DNA of 51,455 bases, taken from NCBI RefSeq assembly GCF_023516615.1, contig NZ_JAMGBF010000032.1:1-51455 (forward strand), read 5' to 3'. The position numbers and the translations under genes are program-made. Shown piece by piece: positions 1-8,073 of the stretch (the stretch's first letter is position 1; each line of letters begins with the position of its first letter). The notes under the pieces were generated by a model. It did not search any database. It had not been told where the DNA came from and was given only the letters and a program-made list of their open reading frames with translations. Source of the DNA: Streptomyces panaciradicis. Its GTDB lineage: Bacteria > Actinomycetota > Actinomycetes > Streptomycetales > Streptomycetaceae.

Positions 1-1
1 G

Positions 2-538
2 GGCCTCGCCCGCGCCCTCGCCACCGACGCCGACCTGCTCCTCATGGACGAGTCCTTCAGCGCCCTGGACCCGCTGATCCGCCGCGACATGCAGGACCAG
101 CTGCTCCAACTGCAGCGGACGCTGAAGAAGACCATCGTCTTCATCACCCACGACCTCAACGAGGCCATGCGGCTGGGCGACCGCATCGCCGTCATGCGCG
201 ACGGCCGCATCGTCCAGACCGGCACGGCCGAGGACATCCTGGTCCGGCCGGCCGACGACTACGTCGCCTCCTTCACCAAGGACGTCGACCGCTCCCGCGT
301 CCTGACCGCCTCCGCCGTCATGGACACCGACCTGCGCGGCGACGAGGCCGACTGCGGGTGTGAGAGCGGGTGCGAGACCGCGACCCCGGACACCCCGTTC
401 ACCGAACTGTGCGCGATCAGCGCCCGCCTGTCGCACCCGGTGATCGTCCTGGACGACGACCGCAGACTCGTGGGGGTGGTGCCGACCCGGCGACTGGTCG
501 GCTTCCTCGGCGACGGGGAGGTGCCGGCCCGTGCCTAG
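2..538 (+). CDS. Osmoprotectant (glycine betaine/proline) ABC transporter ATP-binding protein, 3' part
   Basis: This is the C-terminal part of an ABC ATPase that enters the window already open. The frame reads [18 protein letters not shown] at its start, so the end of the signature region, Walker B (LLLMDE), D-loop (SALD) and H-loop (ITHD) are visible, while Walker A lies upstream. After about residue 95 comes a short tail with one CBS-like stretch ([26 protein letters not shown]), the arrangement known for ProV/OpuAA ATPases, where CBS domains sense ionic strength. Only one CBS-like unit is clear, so the sensor may be shortened. Its last 8 bases overlap the GTG start of the permease/binding-protein gene, so the two are translationally coupled and form one osmolyte importer. 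Family assignment is firm. Betaine as substrate is inferred from the partner's binding domains. Confidence 0.9.
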   Translation, partial: GLARALATDADLLLMDESFSALDPLIRRDMQDQLLQLQRTLKKTIVFITHDLNEAMRLGDRIAVMRDGRIVQTGTAEDILVRPADDYVASFTKDVDRSRVLTASAVMDTDLRGDEADCGCESGCETATPDTPFTELCAISARLSHPVIVLDDDRRLVGVVPTRRLVGFLGDGEVPARA

Positions 539-3143
539 GATCCCTCTCGGCGACTGGGTCAACAGCACCGTCGACTGGCTGCTGAACCACGTCTCCTGGC
601 TCTTCGACTTCCTCAAGACGGTCTTCACCGGCGCCTACGACGGCATCGACGCCGTCCTGCAGGCCCCCGAGCCGCTGCTCCTCGCGGGCATCTTCGCCGT
701 GCTCGCCTTCTGGCTGCGCGGCACGCTCGCCGGCGTCCTCACCTTCGCGGGGTTCGCCTTCATCGACTCCCTCGAACTGTGGGACGACGCGATGGTGACC
801 CTCTCGCTCGTGCTCGTCGCCACGATCATCGCGCTGGTCGTCTCGGTGCCGTTGGGCATCTGGGCCGCGCGCTCGGACCGGGTCAGCTCGGTCGTCCGCC
901 CGGTCCTGGACTTCATGCAGACGCTGCCCGCGATGATCTACCTCATCCCGGCCATCCTGTTCTTCGGCACCGGCGCCTCCGCGGGCATCGTCGCGACCCT
1001 GATCTTCGCGCTCGCCCCCGGGGTGCGCATGACCGAGCTGGGCATCCGGCAGGTCGACGCCGAACTGGTCGAGGCGGCCGACGCCTTCGGCACCACACCC
1101 CGCGACACCCTGCTGCGCGTGCAGCTGCCGCTCGCCCTGCCCACCGTCATGGCGGGCGTCAACCAGGTCATCATGCTGGGCCTGTCCATGGCGGCCATCG
1201 CCGGCATGGTCGGCACCGGCGGTCTCGGCGGCGACGTCAACGAGGCCATCGGCCAGCTCGACGTCGGCCTCGGCTCCGAGGCGGGCGTCGCCATCGTCAT
1301 CCTCGCGATCTACCTGGACCGGATGACCGGCGCCCTGGGCACCCACGTCTCCCCGCTCGGCCGCCGTGCCGCCGCCAGGGCGCGCGCCGCCCGGGGCCTG
1401 AGGATCTGGTCCTACCGCCCCCGCCCCCAGGTCGCCGTGATCGGCGTCGTGATCCTCGCCCTCGTCGCGGGCGGCATGGGCGTGTTCGGCGGGGCCTCCG
1501 GCGGCTCCACCGCCGTCGCCGACGCCAAGGACGTCGGCCAGGGCAAGAAGGTCACCCTCGGCTACGTCCCCTGGGACGACGGCGTCGCCTCCACCTTCCT
1601 GTGGAAGGAGATCCTCCAGGAGCGCGGCTTCCAGGCGGACGCCCGGCAGTTCGACGCGGGCCCGCTCTACACCTCGGTCGCCTCGGGCGACGTCGACCTC
1701 ATGACGGGCGCCTGGCTGCCGACCACCCACGAGCAGTACTGGAAGAAGTACGGCGACCGGCTCGACGACCTCGGCGCCTGGTACGGCAAGACCTCGCTGG
1801 AGCTCAGCGTGCCGTCGTACATGAAGGGCATCGACTCCCTCGACGACCTCAAGGGCAAGGCCGCGCGCTTCGGCGGGAAGATCACCGGCATCGAGTCCAG
1901 CGCCGGCGAGACGGCCCTGCTCAAGAGCAGGGTCCTCAAGGAGTACGGCCTGGACAAGGAGTACAAGGTCGTCGACAGCTCCACGCCGGCCATGCTGGCC
2001 GAGCTGAAGCGGGCCTACAGCCACAAGCAGCCGATCGTCGTCACGCTCTGGTCGCCGCACTGGGCGTACAACGACTACCGGCTCACCAAGCTGAAGGACC
2101 CCAAGGGCGCCTGGGGCTCCGGCGACGGCATCCACACCGTCGCCCGCAAGGGCTTCGCAGGCGACAACCCGGTCGTCGCCGGATGGCTGAAGGACTTCAA
2201 GCTGGACGAGAAGCAGCTCACCTCCCTGGAAGCCGAGATCAACACGGCGGGCAAGGGCAGGCAGCAGGACGCCGTCCGCGCCTGGCTCAAGAAGAACCCG
2301 GGCGTGGTCGACAAGCTGGCACCGGTCCGCGACAGCGCCGCGCCCGCCGAGGCCCGGCGCGCCGTGAACGTCGCCTGGTTCCCCTGGGACGAGGACATCG
2401 CCGTCACCTACCTGTGGAAGAACGTCCTCCAGCGCCGCGGCTACCAGCTGAACCTCAAGCAGATGGACGTCGGACCCGTCTACACGGGACTGGCCTCCGG
2501 GGACCTGGACGTCACCTTCGACGCCTGGCTGCCGTATGCCCAGAAGAACTACTGGGACAAGAGCAAGGACAGCCTGACGGACCTCGGCACCTGGTACCGG
2601 CCCACCTCGCTGGAGGTCGCCGTGCCCTCCTACGTCACGGGCGTGAAGACCTACGAGGACCTCAAGGGCAAGGCGGACCTCTTCGGCGGGAAGATCATCG
2701 GGATCGAGCCGGGGACCGGCGAGATGAACCTGCTCAAGACCAAGGTGCTGCCCGGCTACGGCCTGGACAAGGAGTACAAGGTCGTCGACGGCTCCACGCC
2801 CGCGATGCTGGCCGAACTCAAGCGCGCCTACGCCAGGAAGCAGCCGGTCGCCGTCGTCCTTTGGTCGCCGCACTGGGCCTACAGCCGCTACGACCTGACC
2901 AAGCTCCAGGACGGCCGGAAACTCTTCGGCGAGGGCAACACCATCCGCACCGTCGCCAACGAGACGTTCCCCGGGCGGTACCCGCAACTCACCAAGTGGA
3001 TCAAGGGATTCCACATGAGTGAGGCCGAGCTCGGCAGCCTGGAGAGCGAGATCAACCGGCGCGGACAGGGCCACGAGGAGAAAGCCGTCGCCGCCTGGCT
3101 GAAGGAACACCCCGGCATGGTCGACCGGATGACCCCGCAGTAG
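531..3143 (+). CDS. Osmoprotectant ABC permease fused to two tandem OpuAC substrate-binding domains
   Basis: This 870-residue fusion carries the membrane and capture parts of a glycine betaine/proline-type importer. Residues about 1-290 are a ProW-like permease with several hydrophobic helices and an EAA-type coupling loop ([19 protein letters not shown]). A further helix near 305-325 leads into two OpuAC binding domains at about 340-600 and 612-870. Both carry the tryptophan-bearing motifs that build the aromatic betaine cage: PWDD/PWDE, AWLP and LWSPHWAY (about 506-513 and 777-784). The copies are a direct duplication with a period of 271 residues (813 bp). OpuA-type proteins usually fuse one binding domain; two in tandem is less common and resembles the design of GlnPQ. 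The GTG start at 531 lies inside the ATPase gene. Confidence 0.92.
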   Translation: MPRIPLGDWVNSTVDWLLNHVSWLFDFLKTVFTGAYDGIDAVLQAPEPLLLAGIFAVLAFWLRGTLAGVLTFAGFAFIDSLELWDDAMVTLSLVLVATIIALVVSVPLGIWAARSDRVSSVVRPVLDFMQTLPAMIYLIPAILFFGTGASAGIVATLIFALAPGVRMTELGIRQVDAELVEAADAFGTTPRDTLLRVQLPLALPTVMAGVNQVIMLGLSMAAIAGMVGTGGLGGDVNEAIGQLDVGLGSEAGVAIVILAIYLDRMTGALGTHVSPLGRRAAARARAARGLRIWSYRPRPQVAVIGVVILALVAGGMGVFGGASGGSTAVADAKDVGQGKKVTLGYVPWDDGVASTFLWKEILQERGFQADARQFDAGPLYTSVASGDVDLMTGAWLPTTHEQYWKKYGDRLDDLGAWYGKTSLELSVPSYMKGIDSLDDLKGKAARFGGKITGIESSAGETALLKSRVLKEYGLDKEYKVVDSSTPAMLAELKRAYSHKQPIVVTLWSPHWAYNDYRLTKLKDPKGAWGSGDGIHTVARKGFAGDNPVVAGWLKDFKLDEKQLTSLEAEINTAGKGRQQDAVRAWLKKNPGVVDKLAPVRDSAAPAEARRAVNVAWFPWDEDIAVTYLWKNVLQRRGYQLNLKQMDVGPVYTGLASGDLDVTFDAWLPYAQKNYWDKSKDSLTDLGTWYRPTSLEVAVPSYVTGVKTYEDLKGKADLFGGKIIGIEPGTGEMNLLKTKVLPGYGLDKEYKVVDGSTPAMLAELKRAYARKQPVAVVLWSPHWAYSRYDLTKLQDGRKLFGEGNTIRTVANETFPGRYPQLTKWIKGFHMSEAELGSLESEINRRGQGHEEKAVAAWLKEHPGMVDRMTPQ
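1549..3140 (+). repeat. Intragenic duplication of the OpuAC binding-domain coding sequence
   Basis: The two binding-domain segments remain alike at DNA level with an offset of 813 bp. For example, the stretch beginning GGCCTGGACAAGGAGTACAA occurs at about 1948 and again at about 2761, and the LWSPHWAY codons start at 2046 and 2859. The surviving nucleotide identity suggests a relatively recent duplication, or homogenisation by recombination. Confidence 0.8.
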
Positions 3144-3167
3144 GGCGGCTGGCGCCTGTGCGTTATC

Positions 3168-3211
3168 GGCCGGATCCCTACCGTGTCCAAGGGCGCGGTA
3201 AGGATCCGGCC
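3168..3211. terminator. Inverted repeat downstream of the osmoprotectant transporter, probable terminator
   Basis: The arms 3168-3183 (GGCCGGATCCCTACCG) and 3196-3211 (CGGTAAGGATCCGGCC) pair over 16 bp with one mismatch around a 12-nt loop, starting 24 bp after the transporter stop codon. There is no T-run, as is common for Streptomyces terminators. A protein-binding dyad is the alternative. Confidence 0.55.
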
Positions 3212-3493
3212 AACCACGCAGCGCTACCCCGACCCCAAGCCTCTCCGCGCTCCTCGCTCCCCCCGCTGGTCAGTCACTTCGATCCGAAGACGAAATCCGG
3301 ACCCGTCGACTCCGTGGAACTGGTCTACTGGCGATAGTTGGCGCATTGACCACACGCCTCGTTTACGGGTGCGTGACGGTCACATGAAACGGTTTGCCGA
3401 ACCTGCGTAAGGTGCAGAGAACCCATCAGGGCCACCGCACCCGACGGCGGCGCACACACGACGGACCGACGAGCGAAGGAGGGAGCCGGAGCG
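3212..3493. other. Intergenic region upstream of the XRE-cupin regulator gene
   Basis: The gap between the transporter and the regulator gene holds the hairpin described separately. It also has a short perfect dyad GTGACGGTCAC at 3373-3383, about 110 bp upstream of the ATG, that could be an operator. A TTGACC hexamer at 3346-3351 could be a -35 element, but no good -10 is correctly spaced. A clear Shine-Dalgarno (GAAGGAGGGAG) precedes 3494. No RNA gene or extra coding sequence was seen. Confidence 0.4.
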
Positions 3494-4069
3494 ATGGGCG
3501 ACCACAAAGACCTCAAGGAGCAGCCCCTGCGCGTGGGTGCGGCGGTGCGCCGCAGGCGCCGGGCCCTGGATCTCACCCTCGCCGTCGTGGCCGAGCGCAG
3601 CGGCCTGTCGGTGCCCTTCCTGAGCCAGATCGAGAACGACCGGGCCCGCCCCAGCAGCACGTCGCTGGAGAAGGTCGCCGACGCCCTGCGCACCACCGCG
3701 GTCGAACTCCTCGCCGCCGCCGACCCGGCGTGCAGCGTCGACGTCGTGCGCGCCGAGGGCCCCGAGCCCACGCCGGAGCCCCGGGTGCGTTCCCTCGTCC
3801 GCGGCCATCACCAGATGCACGCCTCGGAGTTCACCGGCGACCACGACGCGGGCCGTGAATTCCAGTACCGCAACGACCAGTTGATGTACGTCGCCGACGG
3901 CGCGGTGGAGATCGAGGCGGAGGGCCGCGCCTACCGGCTCGGCCGCGGCGACACCCTGTACCTGACCGGCGGGGTGCGCCACCGCTGGCGGGCGACCGTC
4001 GCCGACACCCGGCTGATCGTCGTCGCGGTGGCCGAACACGTCGAGGCGGTCCAGGACCGGTCGCGGTAG
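3494..4069 (+). CDS. XRE-family transcriptional regulator with C-terminal cupin domain
   Basis: The 191-residue protein has an N-terminal helix-turn-helix of the Cro/CI (HTH_3) type at about residues 12-66 (LTLAVVAERSGLSVPFLSQIENDRARPS). A cupin barrel follows at about 110-180 (QLMYVADGAVEIEAEGRAYRLGRGDTLYLTGGVRHRW). Proteins with this architecture bind a small metabolite in the cupin and control nearby catabolic or transport genes; the ligand cannot be read from sequence. A strong Shine-Dalgarno supports ATG 3494. Its TAG stop overlaps by one base the GTG of the next gene, a metal-receptor-like protein, so the two are probably co-transcribed. It could equally regulate the osmoprotectant transporter upstream; nothing seen decides this. 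Confidence 0.88.
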   Translation: MGDHKDLKEQPLRVGAAVRRRRRALDLTLAVVAERSGLSVPFLSQIENDRARPSSTSLEKVADALRTTAVELLAAADPACSVDVVRAEGPEPTPEPRVRSLVRGHHQMHASEFTGDHDAGREFQYRNDQLMYVADGAVEIEAEGRAYRLGRGDTLYLTGGVRHRWRATVADTRLIVVAVAEHVEAVQDRSR

Positions 4070-4794
4070 TGCCGCCACGCGTCGTCTCGCTCGTCCCCTC
4101 CCTGACCGAGGCGGTCGCCGCCTCCGTCCCCGGCGCCCTGGTGGGCGCCACCGACTGGTGCACCCACCCCGCCGGGCTCGACGTCGCCCGCGTCGGCGGC
4201 ACGAAGAACCCCCGGCCGGACAGCGTTCTCGCGCTCGCCCCCGACCTCGTGATCGCCAACGAGGAGGAGAACCGCGAGGACGACCTCGCCGCCCTGCGCG
4301 CGGCGGGCGTCGAGGTCCTGGTGACCGAGGTGCGGGACGTGCCGCAGGCCTTCCGGGAACTGGACCGGGTGCTGACCGCGTGCGGTGCGCGGACCCGGCC
4401 GCGCTGGCTGGACGAGGCGGAGCGGACCTGGACGGACCTGCCCCCGCCCGCGCACCGCACCACCGCCGTCGTCCCCGTCTGGCGCCGGCCGTGGATGGTG
4501 CTGGGCCGGGACACCTTCGCGGGCGACGTGCTCGCCCGGCTCGGCGTGGACCACCTGTACGCCGGCCACCCCGACCGCTATCCCCGCGTCCCGCTCGACG
4601 CACTGCGGGCGGCGGCCCCGGACGTCGTCGTCCTGCCCGACGAGCCCTACCGCTTCACGGCCGGGGACGGCCCGGAGGCGTTCCCCGGCCTGCGCTGCGC
4701 ACTCGTCAGCGGACGGCATCTGACCTGGTACGGGCCCTCACTGGCGCAGGCGCCACGGGTGCTGGCCGGGGCGCTGCGAGGAGCTCGCCGCTGA
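4069..4794 (+). CDS. BtuF/helical-backbone metal receptor-like protein without signal peptide
   Basis: This 241-residue protein matches the periplasmic-binding fold of cobalamin/iron-chelate receptors (BtuF, TroA-like). It has RVVSLVPSLTEAVAA at the N-terminus, GATDWCTHP, then VGGTKNPRPDSVLALAPDLVIANEEENREDDL, and a second lobe with FAGDVLARLGVDHLY and ALRAAAPDVVVLPDEPY. There is no signal peptide or lipobox: the GTG start directly precedes the first strand of the fold, so the product should be cytoplasmic and no membrane transporter lies beside it. Related signal-less proteins are annotated as cobalamin-binding or helical backbone metal receptor. The start overlaps the XRE-cupin stop by one base. 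Its 3' end overlaps the convergent TDT transporter gene by 89 bp. Confidence 0.75.
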   Translation: MPPRVVSLVPSLTEAVAASVPGALVGATDWCTHPAGLDVARVGGTKNPRPDSVLALAPDLVIANEEENREDDLAALRAAGVEVLVTEVRDVPQAFRELDRVLTACGARTRPRWLDEAERTWTDLPPPAHRTTAVVPVWRRPWMVLGRDTFAGDVLARLGVDHLYAGHPDRYPRVPLDALRAAAPDVVVLPDEPYRFTAGDGPEAFPGLRCALVSGRHLTWYGPSLAQAPRVLAGALRGARR

Positions 4795-5869
4795 ACAGGC
4801 CGCGCGCGGTGTGCACGGCGGCGACGGCCCAGGCGGTCACGAGAGCGGCGTACAGCCCGACGGCGAGCCAGTCGTACACGACGAGCCCGGTGTGCCGGGC
4901 CAGTGCCTCGGCGCCGGTGACGCAGGTGCCGACCGGGAAGGTGAAGGCCCACCAGGTCATCGTGAAGCGCATGCCGTGCCGGCGGGCCCGCAGCACCTGG
5001 GCGCCGGCGAACACCAGCCACAGCAGCGCGAACCCCGTCACCGGCACGCCGTAGAGCACCGCGAGGACCCGCAGACCCCCTTCGTACGGGGCCGGTACGA
5101 CACCGGGCGCGAAGTCCGCGAACTTGCCGACGGCGGTGGTGGACTGACCCAGGGGGCCCAGCACCAGGAAGAGCGTGGGCGTCAGCGCGAGCGGCAGCGG
5201 GCCGCCGGTGATCAGCCGGGCGAAGACCAGCGGCAGCGTCAGCAGGGTTGCCAGGAGACTGAGTCCGAACAGCGCCAGGCAGCCCAGCAGCAGCGTCTCG
5301 CGCGGCTGCCCGGGCGGCAGATGCGGCACGAGCAGCGGCCCGAGCGCCGCCGACACCATCGGCGCGACCAGCGGCAGCAGCCACACCGGCGAGGCCTGCC
5401 CCGGCGCCACCTCCTGCCGTACGGCCATCAGGTACGGCACCGCGGCGGCGGCCGCCAGCCCCACGACCGTCCCGGCCGTGAACAGCACGGCGTCCAGCGC
5501 GAGGGCGACACCCGGGCCGGTCCAGTCGCGGCCGACGGTCAGGGCGCCCCCGCCGACGGCCAGCAGCGCCATCGCGAGGCAGCCGTAGAAGGGCGCGATC
5601 CCCGGATCGAGGAGGTGGGCGCGGGCCTGGTCGCGGTGGTGGGTCCAGTGCAGCGCGCGGGCGGCGAGGAGGACGAGGAGCAGCACGAGGGAGAGGGCCC
5701 AGACGGCCGCGCAGGCGGCGCGCAGGCCGGGGAGGTGGACGGGGAGGCCGGCGCCGGCGGTGGCGACGATCGCGGTCCCCATGACGGCGGCGTACCAGTT
5801 GGGTCCGAGGTGACGGACGGCGCCGGCGCGCGGGAGTTCCCGGATGACGGGGTGGGCTGCGGTGACCAT
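4706..5869 (-). CDS. TDT family transporter (TehA/SLAC1-like, C4-dicarboxylate/tellurite type)
   Basis: A 387-residue integral membrane protein with about ten hydrophobic segments and family features: GPNWYAAVMGTAIVATAG at the N-terminus, LGPLGQSTTAVG in the middle and MTWWAFTFPVGT late in the chain. The family includes TehA (tellurite), Mae1-type dicarboxylate carriers, sulfite exporters and SLAC1 anion channels, so the substrate is open. The gene is divergent from a LysR regulator 70 bp away, which is its most likely controller. Its C-terminal codons overlap the convergent metal-receptor-like gene. The hydrophilic tail after the last helix (APRPAPVAPAPVRARTRSD) is low-complexity. Confidence 0.85.
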   Translation of the reverse strand: MVTAAHPVIRELPRAGAVRHLGPNWYAAVMGTAIVATAGAGLPVHLPGLRAACAAVWALSLVLLLVLLAARALHWTHHRDQARAHLLDPGIAPFYGCLAMALLAVGGGALTVGRDWTGPGVALALDAVLFTAGTVVGLAAAAAVPYLMAVRQEVAPGQASPVWLLPLVAPMVSAALGPLLVPHLPPGQPRETLLLGCLALFGLSLLATLLTLPLVFARLITGGPLPLALTPTLFLVLGPLGQSTTAVGKFADFAPGVVPAPYEGGLRVLAVLYGVPVTGFALLWLVFAGAQVLRARRHGMRFTMTWWAFTFPVGTCVTGAEALARHTGLVVYDWLAVGLYAALVTAWAVAAVHTARGLFSGELLAAPRPAPVAPAPVRARTRSDAVR

Positions 5870-5925
5870 GGGACCACCGTCTCGCCGCCGCTCGCCGCCG
5901 ACCAGGGATCATGGCTCTATGAGGA

Positions 5926-5942
5926 CATAAGCTGGGGTTATG
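5926..5942. promoter_or_regulatory. Dyad CATAA-N7-TTATG over the LysR start codon, putative LysR operator
   Basis: The sequence CATAAGCTGGGGTTATG is an inverted repeat with 5-bp arms in the 70-bp divergent interval between the TDT transporter and the LysR gene, and it includes the regulator's ATG. It fits the loose T-N11-A dyads bound by LysR-type regulators and is AT-rich against the background. Its position suggests autorepression. No Shine-Dalgarno is evident before this ATG. Confidence 0.45.
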
Positions 5943-6875
5943 AGCGACGTGGAAGAGCAGGCGGCTGCCCGGTCGGGGCCCGGTGGCTCGCTCGCGCACC
6001 GGGTGCCGGATCTCGGCGCGCTGGAGCTGCTGCTGGCGGTGGCCCGGCTGGGCAGCCTGGGCGGGGCCGCCCGGGAGGTGGGCATCAGCCAGCCGGCGGC
6101 CAGCAGCCGCATCCGGTCCATGGAGCGCCAGCTGGGGGTGGCGCTCGTCGACCGGTCGCCGCGCGGGTCCCGGCTGACGGACGCCGGCGCGCTGGTCACC
6201 GACTGGGCGCGGCGGATCGTCGAGGCGGCGGAGGCGTTCGACGCGGGCGCGCAGGCGCTGCGGGACCGCCGGGACTCGCGGCTGCGGGTGGCGGCGAGCA
6301 TGACGATCGCGGAGTACCTGCTGCCGGGGTGGCTGCTGGCCCTGCGCGCGGGGCGGCCGGACACGGCGGTGTCCCTGCTGGCCGGGAACTCCGCGGCGGT
6401 GGCGGAGCGGCTGCTGGCCGGGGAGGCGGACCTGGGATTCGTGGAGGGGGTCAGCGTGCCGGCCGGCCTCGACTCGGCCGTCATCGCCCGCGACCGCCTG
6501 ATCGTCGTGACCGCGCCGGGACACGCCTGGGCCCGCCGGCGGCGGCCGCTGGAGGCGTCCGAGCTGGCGGCGACGCCGCTGATCCTCCGGGAGAAGGGCT
6601 CGGGGACGCGGCAGGTGCTGGACGCGGCGCTGGGCGGGCTGGCCAGACCGCTGATCGAGCTGTCCTCGACGACCGCGGTGAAGGCGGCCGTGGTGAGCGG
6701 GGCGGGGCCGGCGGTGCTCAGCGAACTCGCCGTGGGGGAGGAGCTGGCGTTGCGGCGGCTGGTGCGGGTGCCGGTGGAGGGGGTGGCGCTCGCGCGGGAT
6801 CTGCGGGCCGTGTGGCCCACGGGGCATCGGCCGGTGGGGCCGGCGCGGGATCTTCTGTCGCTGACGCGGGGGTAG
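5940..6875 (+). CDS. LysR-family transcriptional regulator
   Basis: The 311-residue protein has the LysR winged helix-turn-helix at about residues 21-80 (LGALELLLAVARLGSLGGAAREVGISQPAASSRI) and then the substrate-binding co-inducer domain (LRVAASMTIAEYLLPGWLLALR, GEADLGFVEG, PLILREKGSGTRQVLD). This class resembles regulators of neighbouring transporter genes. Here the divergent TDT transporter is the evident target. The ATG lies inside a dyad and lacks a Shine-Dalgarno, so the mRNA may be leaderless. A 20-residue hydrophilic extension precedes the usual LysR start, so a later start cannot be excluded. Confidence 0.9.
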   Translation: MSDVEEQAAARSGPGGSLAHRVPDLGALELLLAVARLGSLGGAAREVGISQPAASSRIRSMERQLGVALVDRSPRGSRLTDAGALVTDWARRIVEAAEAFDAGAQALRDRRDSRLRVAASMTIAEYLLPGWLLALRAGRPDTAVSLLAGNSAAVAERLLAGEADLGFVEGVSVPAGLDSAVIARDRLIVVTAPGHAWARRRRPLEASELAATPLILREKGSGTRQVLDAALGGLARPLIELSSTTAVKAAVVSGAGPAVLSELAVGEELALRRLVRVPVEGVALARDLRAVWPTGHRPVGPARDLLSLTRG

Positions 6876-6896
6876 GGCTCGTTGGGTACCGGTTCC

Positions 6897-6977
6897 CTGG
6901 GGGCTGCCGCCCCCAGACCCCCGCTTCGGCCCTGAACGGGCCTTGTCCTCAATCTCCCCCAGAGGGGGTACCCCCAG
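6897..6977. repeat. G/C-run hairpins of the dispersed Streptomyces intergenic type
   Basis: Two fold-back elements lie between the convergent LysR and DenD-like genes. One is 6897-6904/6909-6916 (CTGGGGGC-TGCC-GCCCCCAG, 8 bp perfect). The other is 6956-6977, where C5, G5 and C5 runs alternate (CCCCCAGAGGGGGTACCCCC). The second closely resembles a segment of the element at 39152-39395. From general knowledge such C/G-run units recur in Streptomyces intergenic DNA and act as terminators or mobile repeats. Here they would terminate both converging genes. Confidence 0.6.
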
Positions 6978-6988
6978 ACGGGCTGAGA

Positions 6989-7993
6989 TCAACTCGGTGG
7001 CGGCGTCTGCTCGTTGATGTAGTCCCGCAGGACCGTCTCGAAGTCCGGGTCCGGGTGCAGGCCCAGTGCCGCCGCGCGGGCGGGGTCCACCGCCGCGGGC
7101 CAGGAGGCGACGATGGCCTCGAGGGCGGGGTCGGGGGAGACGGTGACCAGGTCGGCGACCGCGTCGCCGGACACGCGGCGCAGGGTGGAGAGGATCTCGG
7201 CCACCGACACCGACAGGGCGGGCAGGTTGACCGGAAGAGTGCCGGTGAGCTGACCCGGTGCCGTGCCGCGGTCGGCCTCCGCCAGGCGCAGCAGGGCCTC
7301 AACGGTGCGCCTCGGTGAGGCCAGGGCGACCCGCAGGCCGGGGTCGACGGGGCAGACGGCCGGGAGCCCGGCGAGGGGCTCGCGGACGATGCCGGAGAGG
7401 AAGCCGGACGCGGCGGCGTTGGGCTTTCCCGGCCGCACCGTCACCGTCATCAGCCGGGCCACGCGTCCGTCGACGAAGCCGCGGCGCGTGAAGTCCGCGA
7501 CGAGCTGCTCGCAGACCAGTTTCTGGGTGCCGTAACTCGTCCGCGGCAGGGGGAGCGTCGACTCGTCGACCACCGGGGGCAGAGGGAGCGCCGGGTCGCC
7601 GCCGTAGACGGCGACGCTGCTGGAGAACACCAGCCGCGGCACCGGTCCGCCGGACTCCGACTGGGCCCGGGCGGCCTCCAGCAGGGCGCGGGTCGTGTCC
7701 AGGTTGGCGCGCATGCCGAGGTCGAAGTCGGCCTCGCACTCGGCCGAGACGGCGGCGGCGAGGTGGAGGACCACGTCGACGGGCTCGGCGAACACCTCGT
7801 CGAGCCGGTCGGCCAGCTCGCCGTGCACCACCTGCACGCGCGGGTCGGACGGCAGCGGGGACTCCTGCGGCACGATCCGGTCCGCGAGCACCAGCCGGCC
7901 GATCGGTTCCCCGCGGAAGCCGCCCCGCGCGAGCAGGGCCGCGGCGAGCCGGCCGCCCACGAAGCCGAAACCGCCCGTGACCACGATCCTCAT
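6989..7993 (-). CDS. denD: NAD-dependent epimerase/dehydratase family protein, D-erythronate dehydrogenase (DenD)-like
   Basis: The 334-residue extended short-chain dehydrogenase has the N-terminal nucleotide motif GGFGFVG (residues 7-13) and the catalytic YxxxK as SYGTQK. It also has the stretch RRGFVDGRVARLMTVTVRP followed by GKPNAAASGFLSGIVREPL, which I recognise as characteristic of DenD-type dehydrogenases. DenD oxidises D-erythronate to 2-keto-D-erythronate in four-carbon acid-sugar catabolism. The usual partners (kinase, aldolase, isomerase) are not beside it, so the physiological substrate is uncertain. Transcription runs toward the LysR gene with hairpins between. The ATG is preceded on the minus strand by GGAAGCAGCGC, a weak ribosome site. 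Confidence 0.75.
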   Translation of the reverse strand: MRIVVTGGFGFVGGRLAAALLARGGFRGEPIGRLVLADRIVPQESPLPSDPRVQVVHGELADRLDEVFAEPVDVVLHLAAAVSAECEADFDLGMRANLDTTRALLEAARAQSESGGPVPRLVFSSSVAVYGGDPALPLPPVVDESTLPLPRTSYGTQKLVCEQLVADFTRRGFVDGRVARLMTVTVRPGKPNAAASGFLSGIVREPLAGLPAVCPVDPGLRVALASPRRTVEALLRLAEADRGTAPGQLTGTLPVNLPALSVSVAEILSTLRRVSGDAVADLVTVSPDPALEAIVASWPAAVDPARAAALGLHPDPDFETVLRDYINEQTPPPS

Positions 7994-8073
7994 GCGCTGC
8001 TTCCTGCCCAGGAGACGGTCAGATCATCCCCGCACGGAAACGCGGTGGCGCCGTCCGCCGCCCGGCACGCACC

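Noticed and set aside
417..3110. Long minus-strand open frame of 897 codons opposite the transporter genes
   Set aside because: It is an antisense shadow created by high GC3: low-complexity Gly/Asp/Val-rich product, no domain, while the plus strand encodes clear transporter domains.
4647..6992. Minus-strand open frame of 781 codons across the TDT and LysR genes
   Set aside because: Arg/Pro/Gly-rich product with no recognisable domain; the region is fully explained by the TDT transporter and LysR genes.
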